Of a DNA stretch of 64,000 nt, positions 1 through 9,033 are shown one piece after another. The notes under the pieces are model-generated. The model made no database searches. It was given only the letters and a program-made list of their open reading frames with translations, and was not told the DNA's origin. The stretch lies in assembly GCF_000936425.1 (NCBI RefSeq), contig NZ_AVFK01000023.1:1-64000 (forward strand). The letters run 5' to 3'. The DNA is from Skermanella aerolata KACC 11604. GTDB lineage: Bacteria > Pseudomonadota > Alphaproteobacteria > Azospirillales > Azospirillaceae. Every line of letters begins with the position of its first letter. The stretch's first letter is position 1. A program made the position numbers and the translations under genes.

Positions 1-332
1 CCGGACGGCTGGTTGACTGGGAATGCGGCGCTCGCGACGAACGAACCTTCCGGCGGCTGTTCGAGCGCTTCGCCCGCTGGAAAGTATGCCTGTTCTGCTC
101 CGACAACTATGTCTTCTACCCGTTGGTGCTGACGGTCGGCCTGGAACGCAATAATGGTCAGCAACGCCATTGGACCGCGGCTCTGCGCCGCCGCTCCACC
201 GTCGTTTCCAAGTCGCTCGCCATGATCGAGCGCCGGGTCGCTCTATTCGCCCACCTGCATGTCAACAAGGATGCTGCTCCCGAGATGTACAGGTTGCCAA
301 TCCAATCTGGCGGAGTCCTCCCATTTGCCTAA
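1..332 (+). CDS. IS1-family transposase, 3' part (5' end outside window)
   Basis: The frame is open from the left edge to TAA at 330-332. It carries the end of an IS1-type DDE transposase (InsB-like): FCSDNYVFY around the last catalytic Asp, then LERNNGQQRHW, SKS and a closing HVN. These are characteristic of IS1 orfB products, which insert DNA by cut-and-paste or copy-in. The last ~17 residues do not look family-like, so the true terminus may have been altered. The element sits directly against the interrupted apbE remnant that follows, which makes it the likely cause of that truncation. I could not identify its terminal inverted repeat. Confidence 0.75.
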   Translation, partial: GRLVDWECGARDERTFRRLFERFARWKVCLFCSDNYVFYPLVLTVGLERNNGQQRHWTAALRRRSTVVSKSLAMIERRVALFAHLHVNKDAAPEMYRLPIQSGGVLPFA

Positions 333-349
333 AATGCAACATTAGTCCG

Positions 350-793
350 TTAAACCCTCACATCACCGACCACGTCGCCGGCCGTCTGCGGGCCGAAGGC
401 ACGACGGACGTGCTGGTGGACATGGGCGAAGTACTGGCACTGAGCCGCCATCCGGGCGGGCGGCCCTGGCGCATGGAAGTGCAGAACGGAGATGAGAGGC
501 GGAAGAACGAAGCGATCGACGGCATCGATATCGCCGTGGCGACAACCTCAAGCCGGGCCACGGTGTTCGACCCCGCCGGACGTTTCGGGCACATCTTCGA
601 TCCATTTACCGGCGCCTGCGAGACGCGGCCGGTTTCAGTGACCGTCACCGCTCCGGATGCGACCACCGCCGACACAGCCTCGACGGCTCATGCGGCGATG
701 CCGTGCCGGCTTGCGTCAACCATGGCCATCAGCCTACCCGGCCTTGGGGTAAGGATCACCCTGGCGGACGAACCGTCCCGATCGTGCGGATAG
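350..793 (+). pseudogene. apbE: FAD:protein FMN transferase (ApbE) C-terminal remnant
   Basis: The frame from about 350 to the TAG at 791-793 reads as the C-terminal ~145 residues of ApbE, which attaches FMN to a threonine of Na+-NQR/RNF-type proteins. Visible family signatures are VLVDMGEV, a HIFDP block followed by TG, and the metal-binding ADTASTAH stretch, ending in LPGL. The N-terminal half, with the signal peptide and much of the FAD pocket, is missing. Upstream the frame runs into IS1 transposase sequence with no plausible start. The gene was probably cut by the IS element and is not expected to be functional. Confidence 0.65.
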
Positions 794-960
794 GAGCCTT
801 GGGCAAATACACAAGCTCCACCGGCGATCACCGAACAACGGCAAGCTGGCGGCAAACTCGACGGACCAGCCGCACCTCCTCAAGTACAGTGCCTAACGTC
901 GCACGCTTGGACGTGCCGAGAGATCAGCGATAGTGAACGGATCATCCGTGGAGGCCGATT

Positions 961-2232
961 ATGCGCCTACAGTGTCTGCTCTTCGTTGGCATGCTCGCTT
1001 CAACTCCCGTTGCCATGCTTGCAGGTCCCGCATTCGCCGTTCCTGCCTATACGTTGACCGACCTCGGCACGCTCGGCGGACATGCTGTCGGCGACATGCC
1101 GGATAGCTTCGGTGCCGATATCAACAACAAAGGCCAGGTGACGGGAGCAAGCGTCACGGCGTCCGGCTTCATGCATGCCTTCCGATGGGACCCGGCGACC
1201 GGCATGCAGGATCTCGGTACTCCCGGTGAAAACAGCATCGGAAGGGGTATCAACGAAAACGGTCAAGTAACCGGGAGCCGAGGTGACGGCGGTGCCTTCC
1301 TTTGGGATCCGGCGACCGGTCTGCAAGACCTTGGTACGCTTGGAGGAAGCCAAGCCTCCGGCCACCGCATCAATGCCAAGGGCCAAGTTACGGGAACGAG
1401 CCAGATTGCCCCGGGGTCCTTCCAGACCCATGCGTTCTTGTGGGACGCCGTGGGCGGAATGCAGGATCTCGGCACCCTCGGCGGCACCAACAGCATCGGG
1501 CTGGGGATCAACTCCCGCGGTCAGGTAACCGGAATGGACGATAGCGAGGGTGTTCCCCCGCGCACGTTCCTGTGGGATCCCGTAATCGGCATGCGGGATC
1601 TCGGCAACCTCGGTGGCTCCAACATTTCCAGCTTCGGCAACGACATCAACGACAGCGGCCAGGTGACGGGAGCAAGCACTATCGACGTCGGTCTCCGGGC
1701 GTTCCTATGGGATCCGGCGACCGGCATGCAGGATCTGAACCGGATGATCCCTCCCGGATCGGGTTGGATACTCGGGCAAGGATTGGCGATCAACGACACC
1801 GGCCAGATTACCGGATCTGGCAGCTTCGGCGGCGTGGAGCGCGGTTTTCTGCTGACGCCGGTAGCGGTGACGGAGGTGCCGGAACCAGGAACGCTGACTT
1901 TGATCGGCATCGGTGTCGTTGGATTCGGTCTGCTGCGCCGCCGTGCTAGTTCCGGCCGCGAGACATGGCTTCTGCTAGGGATCAGCCTCCCGATCTGTCG
2001 ATTGCCGGGTGATGGCCTACTCGCCGCCGTGATCGTGCGTCAGCGTCGCGGCACTCGTGGAACACGCGGCGCGGCCATGTCGGACAATGCTTTTACGGAG
2101 AGCACGGCGCTTGCACCAAGGGCGAACGCGGCTGAGAAATGGATCGCGCTGAGAGCAGCCACGTGGATCATTGCCGGTTCTCCATCTTCCTGGTCAAGGC
2201 ATCGAGCGCGACGAGACCGACGCCAGTCGTGA
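961..2232 (+). CDS. HAF-repeat extracellular protein with internal PEP-CTERM signal
   Basis: This is a predicted exported surface protein. It starts with a Sec signal peptide (hydrophobic, ending near PAFA, residue ~26). Five or six repeats of about 35 residues follow, each with the pattern W-D-P-x-x-G-M-Q-D-L-G-T and a later I-N-x-x-G-Q-V-T-G, which is the HAF repeat. At residues ~308-330 there is a PEP-CTERM sorting signal: VPEPGT, a hydrophobic helix, then LLRRR. PEP-CTERM signals normally end the protein, but here the frame continues about 95 residues with Arg-rich, non-family sequence. An out-of-frame TAG lies at 1947-1949 just after the Arg cluster, so a small indel may have removed the natural stop. 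Substrate or ligand unknown. Confidence 0.75.
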   Translation: MRLQCLLFVGMLASTPVAMLAGPAFAVPAYTLTDLGTLGGHAVGDMPDSFGADINNKGQVTGASVTASGFMHAFRWDPATGMQDLGTPGENSIGRGINENGQVTGSRGDGGAFLWDPATGLQDLGTLGGSQASGHRINAKGQVTGTSQIAPGSFQTHAFLWDAVGGMQDLGTLGGTNSIGLGINSRGQVTGMDDSEGVPPRTFLWDPVIGMRDLGNLGGSNISSFGNDINDSGQVTGASTIDVGLRAFLWDPATGMQDLNRMIPPGSGWILGQGLAINDTGQITGSGSFGGVERGFLLTPVAVTEVPEPGTLTLIGIGVVGFGLLRRRASSGRETWLLLGISLPICRLPGDGLLAAVIVRQRRGTRGTRGAAMSDNAFTESTALAPRANAAEKWIALRAATWIIAGSPSSWSRHRARRDRRQS

Positions 2233-2326
2233 CGCCGAGCGCCAATCCCATGCCTAGGGAGGTTGCGATCGCGACGCCGGTGACCACACCAAGGCGCGGC
2301 AGCGGGAGCGGAAGGGGAATGAGCAT
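2168..2326 (-). CDS. Small hydrophobic protein, 52 aa
   Basis: This is a short minus-strand gene with a strong Shine-Dalgarno (GAGGAG, 5 bases before ATG at 2326), which is why I prefer this start to the ATG at 2356. The product has a proline-rich start (LIPLPLPLP), one long or two short hydrophobic segments rich in Gly/Val/Ala, and a charged tail (RKMENRQ), so it is probably an inner-membrane peptide. It overlaps, on the opposite strand, only the doubtful C-terminal extension of the HAF-repeat protein. No family recognised. Confidence 0.4.
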   Translation of the reverse strand: MLIPLPLPLPRLGVVTGVAIATSLGMGLALGVTTGVGLVALDALTRKMENRQ

Positions 2327-2614
2327 GCGCTCTCCTCGTGTTCGAATGTGCATCACAGGAAGCGGGACTTAGATGGGCCAGCCGTGCCGGACAGTGCGCT
2401 ACTCCTTATTCGCGACGAGCGGTGCTGATCGTTTCAATGAGCGGCCGGGCAAGGGCGATTTTAAACAGGGTCACGCATAAGGCAGTGCCGGCCGGCCGAA
2501 TCAGGTTCCGACCGCCGGGAAATCGGCTTCGACCGTTGAGCACCGCGATATGGACGCTATCTTTATGGGAAGGTTGAGAAATCTACAACAAAGGTAGAGT
2601 TAGGCGGCAAATCG

Positions 2615-2638
2615 CGTACCGGCACACCTTCCGGTACG
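2615..2638. promoter_or_regulatory. Hairpin upstream of the amidotransferase gene
   Basis: A perfect 8-bp inverted repeat (CGTACCGG, 8-base loop, CCGGTACG) lies 43 bases before the amidotransferase start. There is no T-run, so it is unlikely to be an intrinsic terminator in the plus direction. It could be an operator or a 5'-UTR hairpin. The remaining sequence between 2357 and 2681 shows no gene. Confidence 0.35.
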
Positions 2639-2681
2639 GTGCTGATCGCCCATCTCAAAGTCCGCTATAGCCAGAGATTGG

Positions 2682-3521
2682 ATGCCTGTGTCCCTTCACC
2701 TTCTAGTCGTCGCCAGTGAAACGCCAGATCAAGCCGAAGCGCGCCGCCGGTCGGTTGGGGCCGCGTCGCACGAGACCTATGCCTCGACGGTACGCTCGCT
2801 CACGGATGATGCTTCGATCGATTTCTTGTCCTGCGTCGATGGCTCGCGGACGCCTTCACCTCCGGAGCTCAGTCGGTATGACGGCATCTTCTTCGCCGGC
2901 TCTCCGATCCAGATGCATGAGGATACAGAGGAAAGCCGTTCGGCCGCTCGTTTCGCAACGGACGTCTTCGAGTCCGGAACGCCGGCGTTCGGATCGTGCG
3001 CGGGTCTCCAGATCGCGGCCGTCGCGGCAGGCGGGACGTGCAAGCCGCGTGAAACGACGATGGAGGCCGGGTTCGCGCGTGGGATCACAGCAACGGAAGC
3101 CGGGCGCGACCATCCGCTCCTGCGCGGGCGACCGGTCGTCTGGGATGCTCCGGCCATGCACTCCAGCATCATCGGGACCATGCCGGCAGGCGGCGTCGTT
3201 CTGGCAAGAACGAAGAGCACGCCGATCCAAGCCGCAGAGATCCGGTCGCGGAACGGGATCTTCTGGGGCGTGCAGTATCATCCAGAGCTGACGATCGCCG
3301 AGATCGCCGCATCCCTGCGCCGCCAGGCGGACGACCTCATCGCGCAGGATATGGCGAGGGATAGCACGGCCATCGAGGATTATGCAGCCTTGCTGGATGA
3401 GTTGCACAACGACGCCGCACGCAGGGACATCGCCTGGCGGATCGGGATCGACGACGAGATCACCGATGCGAAAAAGCGCACAAGCGAACTGCGCAGCTTC
3501 CTCAGTCTGCTAAACCGCTGA
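2682..3521 (+). CDS. Class I glutamine amidotransferase (GMP-synthase-like)
   Basis: A stand-alone class I (triad) glutamine amidotransferase of 279 residues, predicted to release ammonia from glutamine for an unidentified acceptor. The nucleophile elbow is GSCAG with Cys106. The His-x-Glu pair is H200 and E202 in QYHPEL. The fold is like the GATase of GuaA or YfeJ-type proteins, but there is no synthetase domain. A C-terminal extension of ~70 residues is helical and charged. No biosynthetic partner is adjacent, so the substrate cannot be inferred from context. It is followed by a convergent MarR gene 75 bases away. Confidence 0.8.
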   Translation: MPVSLHLLVVASETPDQAEARRRSVGAASHETYASTVRSLTDDASIDFLSCVDGSRTPSPPELSRYDGIFFAGSPIQMHEDTEESRSAARFATDVFESGTPAFGSCAGLQIAAVAAGGTCKPRETTMEAGFARGITATEAGRDHPLLRGRPVVWDAPAMHSSIIGTMPAGGVVLARTKSTPIQAAEIRSRNGIFWGVQYHPELTIAEIAASLRRQADDLIAQDMARDSTAIEDYAALLDELHNDAARRDIAWRIGIDDEITDAKKRTSELRSFLSLLNR

Positions 3522-3596
3522 CCGGTCCGGCTGGGCGCATCGTCACGTCGACCTGGACCAGACTTGCGAAGTCGTCGAACAGCAGCAAGGCCGCTT

Positions 3597-4115
3597 TCAT
3601 GACGCGCCGGCAGACCTCAGCGCACTTTCGACGGGACAGTTCGCGCATGCGCCCTCGTCGCAAAGACGACAGACCGAGTAAGCATGATCCTCGCTCTCGA
3701 CAATACCGATCAGCAGCTTCTCGGCCAGAATGCCCAGAGTGGCACGCTCGTCGACATCGAGCAAACCAAGCAGTTTGTCGAGGGTGCCCATCCGCGCGGC
3801 TCGAATGTTCGCGCAGGTCGTTCGGCCCATCTCGGTCAGGTTGAGCGCAACGGCGCGGCGATCTCGCTCGGAGGTTTCCCGGATCACGACCCCTTCCGCC
3901 GCGAGACGGTCGATCAAACGCACCGCACCCGGATGCGAGAGACCAAGTGCCCGCCGCAGCCGGTCGATCGACATGCCCGGCTCGTGAGCGAGCAGCGATA
4001 TGGCGGCCGCCGCAGGTCCCGGTTCGGGCGCCTTGGCCTGAGCTTCGCGGAGCAGGGTGTCAACGACGGCCAAGGCGAGCGCCCCGACGATATTCGCAGT
4101 TCTATCATGGGTCAT
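3597..4115 (-). CDS. MarR-family regulator with C-terminal CX2CX4CX2C cluster
   Basis: A 172-residue winged-helix regulator of the MarR family. The recognition segment includes SHPGAVRLIDRLAAEG, and the wing contains SERDRRAVALNLTEMG. The protein ends with four cysteines at 149, 152, 157 and 160 in the arrangement CX2CX4CX2C, suggesting metal binding or thiol redox sensing. The gene is divergent from the DUF417 membrane protein gene, and the 70-base gap contains two near-identical palindromes (4127-4185), so it very likely represses itself and its neighbour. The inducer is unknown. An oxidant or electrophile is an inference from the cysteines and the RclC-like neighbour. Confidence 0.85.
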   Translation of the reverse strand: MTHDRTANIVGALALAVVDTLLREAQAKAPEPGPAAAAISLLAHEPGMSIDRLRRALGLSHPGAVRLIDRLAAEGVVIRETSERDRRAVALNLTEMGRTTCANIRAARMGTLDKLLGLLDVDERATLGILAEKLLIGIVESEDHAYSVCRLCDEGACANCPVESALRSAGAS

Positions 4116-4126
4116 TCATCAGAATT

Positions 4127-4185
4127 ATATGCTTGACGCATGCATATCAATCCTTTAATCGTTTTATATGCTTCGCGCATACAAA
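4127..4185. promoter_or_regulatory. Paired palindromic operators between marR and DUF417 gene
   Basis: Two copies of TATATGCTT-N-CGCAT lie in the divergent intergenic region, at 4127-4147 and 4165-4185. Each is an imperfect inverted repeat (ATGC/GCAT half-sites), and the copies start 38 bases apart. The second copy covers the first possible ATG of the downstream ORF (4168), which argues that translation starts later, at 4189 or 4201. This is the expected layout for MarR autorepression. Confidence 0.6.
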
Positions 4186-4188
4186 TTT

Positions 4189-4722
4189 ATGGACAAACTC
4201 ATGCCAAACGATTCCGCTCGCTCCGCCTTCGACGCAGCCGAGCTTCTCTCCCGGACGGAACCGCCTAAGCATCTCATGTTTGCAGGTCGAAGCCTGGCGC
4301 TCACCGGTGTCATCCTGCCGCTTTTCCTGATCGGCATCCTGAAGTTCACTCAAATCGAGATCGACGCGCTCAAACCCCTCATCGGCGGGACACCCTGGCT
4401 CGCCTGGCTTTATCCTGTCTTCGGCGAGGCGGGTGCGTCATACCTTCTCGGCACCGTCGAACTCCTTACCGTAGTGCTTTTTGCCGCCTCGCCCTGGTCG
4501 GCACGCGCGGGTGTGGCTGCCGGCGCGCTCGGCTCGCTGACTTTTGCCGTCACCGTTTCCACCATGTTCGCGCTGCCGATCTGGGAAGAGTCCTTGGGTG
4601 GCTTCCCATGGCTCAACGCCACCGGCCAGTTCCTGATCAAGGATGTTGCGCTCTTGGGCGTCAGCATCATCGTGCTCGGTGAAGGTCTTGCTCGCCTGAA
4701 GCAGAGGCGCCATCCGGTTTGA
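4189..4722 (+). CDS. DUF417 (YkgB/RclC-like) inner-membrane protein
   Basis: A 177-residue membrane protein with four predicted transmembrane helices. It matches the DUF417 family by FTQIEIDALKPLI, WLYPVFGEAG, and the C-terminal GQFLIKDVALLG. The E. coli relative RclC contributes to survival of reactive chlorine stress, though its mechanism is not established. Start choice: ATG 4189 lies after the operator palindrome, with ATG 4201 as an alternative. Regulation by the divergent MarR protein is inferred from the intergenic palindromes. The next ~240 bases (4723-4965) contain no convincing gene. Confidence 0.8.
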   Translation: MDKLMPNDSARSAFDAAELLSRTEPPKHLMFAGRSLALTGVILPLFLIGILKFTQIEIDALKPLIGGTPWLAWLYPVFGEAGASYLLGTVELLTVVLFAASPWSARAGVAAGALGSLTFAVTVSTMFALPIWEESLGGFPWLNATGQFLIKDVALLGVSIIVLGEGLARLKQRRHPV

Positions 4723-4965
4723 GAGGATCGCATGATCGGACACTCCCCCCGATGCTGTAATGGTCATCTCGCCTAAATCGAACGCAGTCCAGAGCGGGCC
4801 AAGGCAACGCCTTCCGGGCGGTACGTTGCAGAAACCGAGCCCCCCTGGCGCGGCGACGAAGGAAATCTTGCCGGGCGTACCGCCCGTAGGCATTGCCTAA
4901 TGGCCCGAGCATTTCCGCCGCAACCGCATCGCCGCCGCCCGCACCCAACAATCGGCAGCATGGAC

Positions 4966-6171
4966 CTACTTCACCAAGGGGCAGCCGCTCTCCTTCGGAT
5001 CGATATAAGCCTGTGCAGCCGGGATGGTCTTGACCAGGTCGAAATAGTCCCAGGCACCCTTGGACTCGCTCGGCGTTTTCACCTTGAACAGATACATGTC
5101 ATTGAGAACGCGGCCATTCTCACCGATCGAGACACTCTTCATCATCATATCGTCGACCGGCATTCCGCGCATTTTAGCGGCGATCTTGTCCGCATCGTCG
5201 GTACCGGCCGCCTGTACCGCCTTCAGATAATGCCGTACGGCAGAGTAGACGCCGGCCTGATTCATCGATGCCTTGCGCCCGGTCCGTTCCTCGAACCTTT
5301 TCGACCAGGACCGGGTTTCATCGTTCATGTCCCAGTAGAAGGAGTTCGTCAGCACCAATCCCTGCGCGGCTTCCAGGCCCAGCGCGTGGATGTCGTTGAT
5401 ATTCAGCAACAGGCCCGCAAGGTTCTGGCCGGACTGGGTGATGCCGAACTCGGCAGCCTGCTTGACCGCGTTGATGGTATCGCCCCCGGCATTGGCAAAG
5501 GCTATGACCTGGGAGCCCGAGCCCTGCGCCTGCAGCAGATAGGAGGAGAAATCCGGCGTGCTGAGCGGATGGCGCACACCACCCGCGACGGTGCCGCCCA
5601 ACTGCTTGACGACGCTGGAGGCTTCCGCTTCCAAGGAATGGCCAAAAGCATAGTCGGCCGTCACGAAGTACCAGCTCTTCTTTCCCTGCTCGACGAGGGC
5701 GCGGGCCGTGCCGGCGGCCAGGGCATGGTTGTCCCAGGTCCAATGAAAGCCGTAGGGACTGCACTGCTTGCCCGTCAGCTCCGTCGATCCCGGACCCGAC
5801 ATGAGGAAAATCCGCTTGTTGTCCCGTGTGATCCCCTGAACGGCCAGAGCCGCGGCCGAGTTGGGTACGTCCGCGATAACGTCCACCTTGTCGGTGTCGA
5901 TCCAGCTTCGGGCCAGGTTCGCGGCGATGTCGGCCTTGTTCTGGTGGTCACCGGCAATGATCTCGATCCGCGCCCCGCCCAGTTCATTACCGAACTCTTC
6001 GGCCGCCAATCGCGCCGCCACGACGGAGCCCTCGCCGTTGATGTCCGAGTAGATGCCCGACAGATCAGTCAGGACGCCGATCCTGATCATGTTGTCAGAG
6101 ACTTGGGCCTGCGCCGAAACCGGCGCGATGGCAGCGAATACAAAGCCGGCAGCCAAAGTAGTCTTGCGCAT
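4966..6171 (-). CDS. Branched-chain amino-acid-type ABC transporter substrate-binding protein
   Basis: A periplasmic binding protein of the LivJ/Peripla_BP_6 class, about 401 residues. It starts at ATG 6171 with a GGGAGG Shine-Dalgarno and a Sec signal peptide ending near AQA. Family features include IRIGVLTDLSGIYSD near the N-terminus, the hinge-region DHQNKADIAANLARSWID and VIADVPNSAAALAVQ. Ligands of this class include amino acids, amides, urea and aromatic acids, and the sequence alone does not pick one. No LivH/M/G/F permease or ATPase genes are nearby, so it is an orphan binding protein that must use a transporter encoded elsewhere. Confidence 0.85.
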   Translation of the reverse strand: MRKTTLAAGFVFAAIAPVSAQAQVSDNMIRIGVLTDLSGIYSDINGEGSVVAARLAAEEFGNELGGARIEIIAGDHQNKADIAANLARSWIDTDKVDVIADVPNSAAALAVQGITRDNKRIFLMSGPGSTELTGKQCSPYGFHWTWDNHALAAGTARALVEQGKKSWYFVTADYAFGHSLEAEASSVVKQLGGTVAGGVRHPLSTPDFSSYLLQAQGSGSQVIAFANAGGDTINAVKQAAEFGITQSGQNLAGLLLNINDIHALGLEAAQGLVLTNSFYWDMNDETRSWSKRFEERTGRKASMNQAGVYSAVRHYLKAVQAAGTDDADKIAAKMRGMPVDDMMMKSVSIGENGRVLNDMYLFKVKTPSESKGAWDYFDLVKTIPAAQAYIDPKESGCPLVK

Positions 6172-6362
6172 TTTTGTTCCTCCCCGACGGCGGATGATCT
6201 TCTGCAAGGTCGCATGCCGTCAACAGCACAGCGGCTGGTGCGATGCAAATTCTTTAGCTGTATCAAAAATCTACAGGCTAATCCTCGGCCTGCAAACGTT
6301 GGAAAAGAGCTGCGGAAAAGAGCCTGACGCGGCCGGCACGGAGCCCATCCGCGACCAGCCCC

Positions 6363-6764
6363 TTAGAACATCCCGTTCGGATTGGCGGAAGCATCCGGCA
6401 GGATCTGCAGTACGTCCCAGTGCTCGACGATCTTGCCGCTGCCATCAAGCCGGAAGATGTCGATGGCCGCATAATCGTGGTCGCCCGGCCAGTGCTGGAG
6501 ACAATGGAGCACCACAAGATCGCCCTCGGCGACCGCCCGCTTCACCTCGACCCGCTTGCCCGGCCACTCACGCGCCATGCGCTCGAAATAGGCGATGAAG
6601 CCGTCCTTGCCGGTCGCCACATGCGGGTTGTGCTGGATGTACTCGTCGCCGGCATAGCGCTCGATCGCCTCGCGCGGCCGGCCGTCGTTGAACATGAGCT
6701 CATAGAAGGCGATCACGTTCGCCTTGTTCTGCGCGAGTCCGGACATGCTTTCCCCCTTCTTCAT
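6363..6764 (-). CDS. SnoaL-like (NTF2-fold) protein
   Basis: A 133-residue protein of the SnoaL/nuclear-transport-factor-2 fold. Typical features are [18 protein letters not shown], the YIQHNPHV motif, and a C-terminal [20 protein letters not shown]. Family members are small cyclases, isomerases or ligand-binding proteins, and the catalytic role here is unknown. Two starts have good ribosome sites (GAGGAG before 6764 and GGGGGA before 6746). It follows the prolyl oligopeptidase gene by 30 bases on the same strand, so the two are probably cotranscribed. Confidence 0.8.
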   Translation of the reverse strand: MKKGESMSGLAQNKANVIAFYELMFNDGRPREAIERYAGDEYIQHNPHVATGKDGFIAYFERMAREWPGKRVEVKRAVAEGDLVVLHCLQHWPGDHDYAAIDIFRLDGSGKIVEHWDVLQILPDASANPNGMF

Positions 6765-6794
6765 GAGGCACTCCTCGGCTTGGCAACCCGTCGA

Positions 6795-8858
6795 TCAGGG
6801 CACCTCCCTGATCTTCAAGCCCGTCCAATGGGCGGCGAAGGCCCATAGGTCCGCATAAAGGGAGACAAGCTTGTCGCGCGACATGCCTGCCCCGTGACCG
6901 GCGCGCGTCTCCACCCGGACGAGGCGCGGTTTGGGGCCGAGATCCTCGGCTTGCAGCGCGGCTACGTATTTGAATGTATGTCCGGGTACGACGCGGTCGT
7001 CGGCATCGGCCGTCGTGGCGAGAATTGCCGGATAATCCCTGCGCGGGCGGATGTTGTGGTAGGGCGAATAGGCAAGGAGACCGGCGAAGTGCTTCTCGTC
7101 GTCCGGACTTCCGAAATCCGATATCCACATCGTGCCGCCGGTGAAGCGATGATAGCGCAGCATGTCCATCACGCCCACGCCCGGCAGCGCTGCCGCGAAG
7201 AGGTCCGGACGCTGGTTCGTGACCGCGCCTACGAGGAGGCCGCCGTTGGATTCGCCTTGGATCGCAAGACCGTCCGCCGGGGTGATCCCCTCCCTCTTGA
7301 GGAACTCGCCGGCGGCGATGAAGTCGTCGAATGCGTTCTGTCGGTTCTCGAACCGGCCGGCGGCGTGCCAGGCCCGCCCATATTCGCCGCCGCCCCTGAT
7401 GTTCGCGATCGCGACCACGCCGCCCTGCTCGATCCAGGCTATGTGCATCGGATTGTAGATGGGAACCATGCTGATCCCGAAGCCGCCATAGCCGTAGAGA
7501 AGCGTCGGCGCGGGACCGGCGGCGTGGCGCTTGCGAACGATGAAGATCGGCACGCTGGTCCCGTCTTTCGATCGGTAGAAGCGCTGCTCTACCGCTATCC
7601 GGTCGAGATCGGCGGCGACCTGCGGCTGAGCCCAGACCTCGTAGCTGTCGACCGCCACGTCATAGCGATAGATGGTGATCGGCGTGTCGAAGCTGGAGAA
7701 AAGGAAGAAGGCCTCGTTGTCCTTGCCGCTGCCCTCGAAGGCACCGGCGCTGCCGATACCGGGAAGTCGCACCACGCCGTCAGGCGTCCCGTCAGGCTTG
7801 ATGCGGCGGACCTCCGTCCTGGCGTCCACCAGGTAGGCGGCAAGGATACGACCGCCACATAGGGCGGCGCTGGCGAGCACGGCTTCATCCTCGGGCACGA
7901 TCTCGACCGGCGACGGCTCGGGGTCGGCGAGGTCGAGCGTCACGATCCTGCGCCGCTCGGCATCCTGGCTGGTCAGGACGAAGAGCACGTCGCCATCGCT
8001 GCCGATCACCGACCACTCTTCATCGAGCCCAGCCACCAATCTGCGCGCCACCCATCCGGGGGCCGTCAGGTCGACGATGGCCAGCGCATTCATGCCGGCA
8101 CCCGGCGTGGAATAGATGACGAGATAGCGGCCGTCGTCGGTGCGCTCGACCAGATGCAGCACCTGCGGGCGCTCCGGATCCGAATAGACGAGCCGGTCCG
8201 CGGACTGGGGCGTTCCCAACGCGTGATAGTAGACCGCGTGATTGGCGACGCCGGCCGTGTCGGTCGCGCCACCCTCGGGTTCGGGATAGCGCGAATAGAA
8301 GAAACCCGATCCGTCCTTTGCCCAAACGATTTGCATGAAGCGCGCCCACCGGACTTCATCGCCCCAAGTCTCGCCCGTGTCGACATCGAGCACCCTGATC
8401 GTCCGCCAGTCCGTTCCTCCCGATTGCACGCCGTATGCGAGCAGCGCACCCTCATCCGACGGCGCCCATTCCGCCAGCGCGTCGCCATTGTCCGAGGACC
8501 AGCCATGCGGGTCGATCAAGACGCGGTCCTGCCCATCCTCACCACTGCGGAGGATGAGTTTCGGCTGGTTGTCCTCGCCGGACTGCCTGGTGAAGAAATA
8601 CCGCCCTCCCCGCTTCACCGGAACGCTGAACTGTTCGTGGTTCAGCATGGCCGTCAGGCGTTCCCGGAATACGCTGCGTCCGGACAAGCTTTCCAGGTGG
8701 TCCTGGGTTACGGCATTCTGCTGCGCGATCCATTCGGCCACATGTCGGTCGCTGCGGGCATTGTTTTCCAGCCAGCGAAAAGGGTCGAGGATCGATCGGC
8801 CGAAATGTTCCTCGACGACATCGATCCGGCGCGTCCGGGGATGGATGATCTCGGGCAT
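6795..8858 (-). CDS. Prolyl oligopeptidase family serine peptidase (S9A)
   Basis: A full-length 687-residue prolyl oligopeptidase: an N-terminal segment and seven-bladed propeller (to ~residue 415), followed by an alpha/beta-hydrolase domain. The triad is visible as Ser537 in GESNGG, Asp ~620 in DADDRVVP, and His655 in RAGHGAG. The substrate-gating motif YGYGGFGIS is present. There is no signal peptide, so it is probably cytoplasmic and cleaves after proline in short peptides. Some relatives are oligopeptidase B (after basic residues), but length and motifs favour S9A. Leads a two-gene unit with the SnoaL-like gene. Confidence 0.88.
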   Translation of the reverse strand: MPEIIHPRTRRIDVVEEHFGRSILDPFRWLENNARSDRHVAEWIAQQNAVTQDHLESLSGRSVFRERLTAMLNHEQFSVPVKRGGRYFFTRQSGEDNQPKLILRSGEDGQDRVLIDPHGWSSDNGDALAEWAPSDEGALLAYGVQSGGTDWRTIRVLDVDTGETWGDEVRWARFMQIVWAKDGSGFFYSRYPEPEGGATDTAGVANHAVYYHALGTPQSADRLVYSDPERPQVLHLVERTDDGRYLVIYSTPGAGMNALAIVDLTAPGWVARRLVAGLDEEWSVIGSDGDVLFVLTSQDAERRRIVTLDLADPEPSPVEIVPEDEAVLASAALCGGRILAAYLVDARTEVRRIKPDGTPDGVVRLPGIGSAGAFEGSGKDNEAFFLFSSFDTPITIYRYDVAVDSYEVWAQPQVAADLDRIAVEQRFYRSKDGTSVPIFIVRKRHAAGPAPTLLYGYGGFGISMVPIYNPMHIAWIEQGGVVAIANIRGGGEYGRAWHAAGRFENRQNAFDDFIAAGEFLKREGITPADGLAIQGESNGGLLVGAVTNQRPDLFAAALPGVGVMDMLRYHRFTGGTMWISDFGSPDDEKHFAGLLAYSPYHNIRPRRDYPAILATTADADDRVVPGHTFKYVAALQAEDLGPKPRLVRVETRAGHGAGMSRDKLVSLYADLWAFAAHWTGLKIREVP

Positions 8859-9033
8859 GCTAGCCTCCGCTACCGACAGGAAAGGGGCCGAACCGGCTGG
8901 ATCGACCGGAAAGGGCCGGGTTGACGAGTTTCAGTACGGCATTGGCTTTATCGGCGCTGCCGAGGGCGGAAAGAACGGTCGGAGGATTCCAGTAGTTGCG
9001 ATATCGGCTGATCAGCCCATCCCGGAGGCCGAT

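Noticed and set aside
4723-4965. Possible small gene between DUF417 and the ABC binding protein
   Set aside because: Short frames on both strands lack ribosome sites and protein-like composition.
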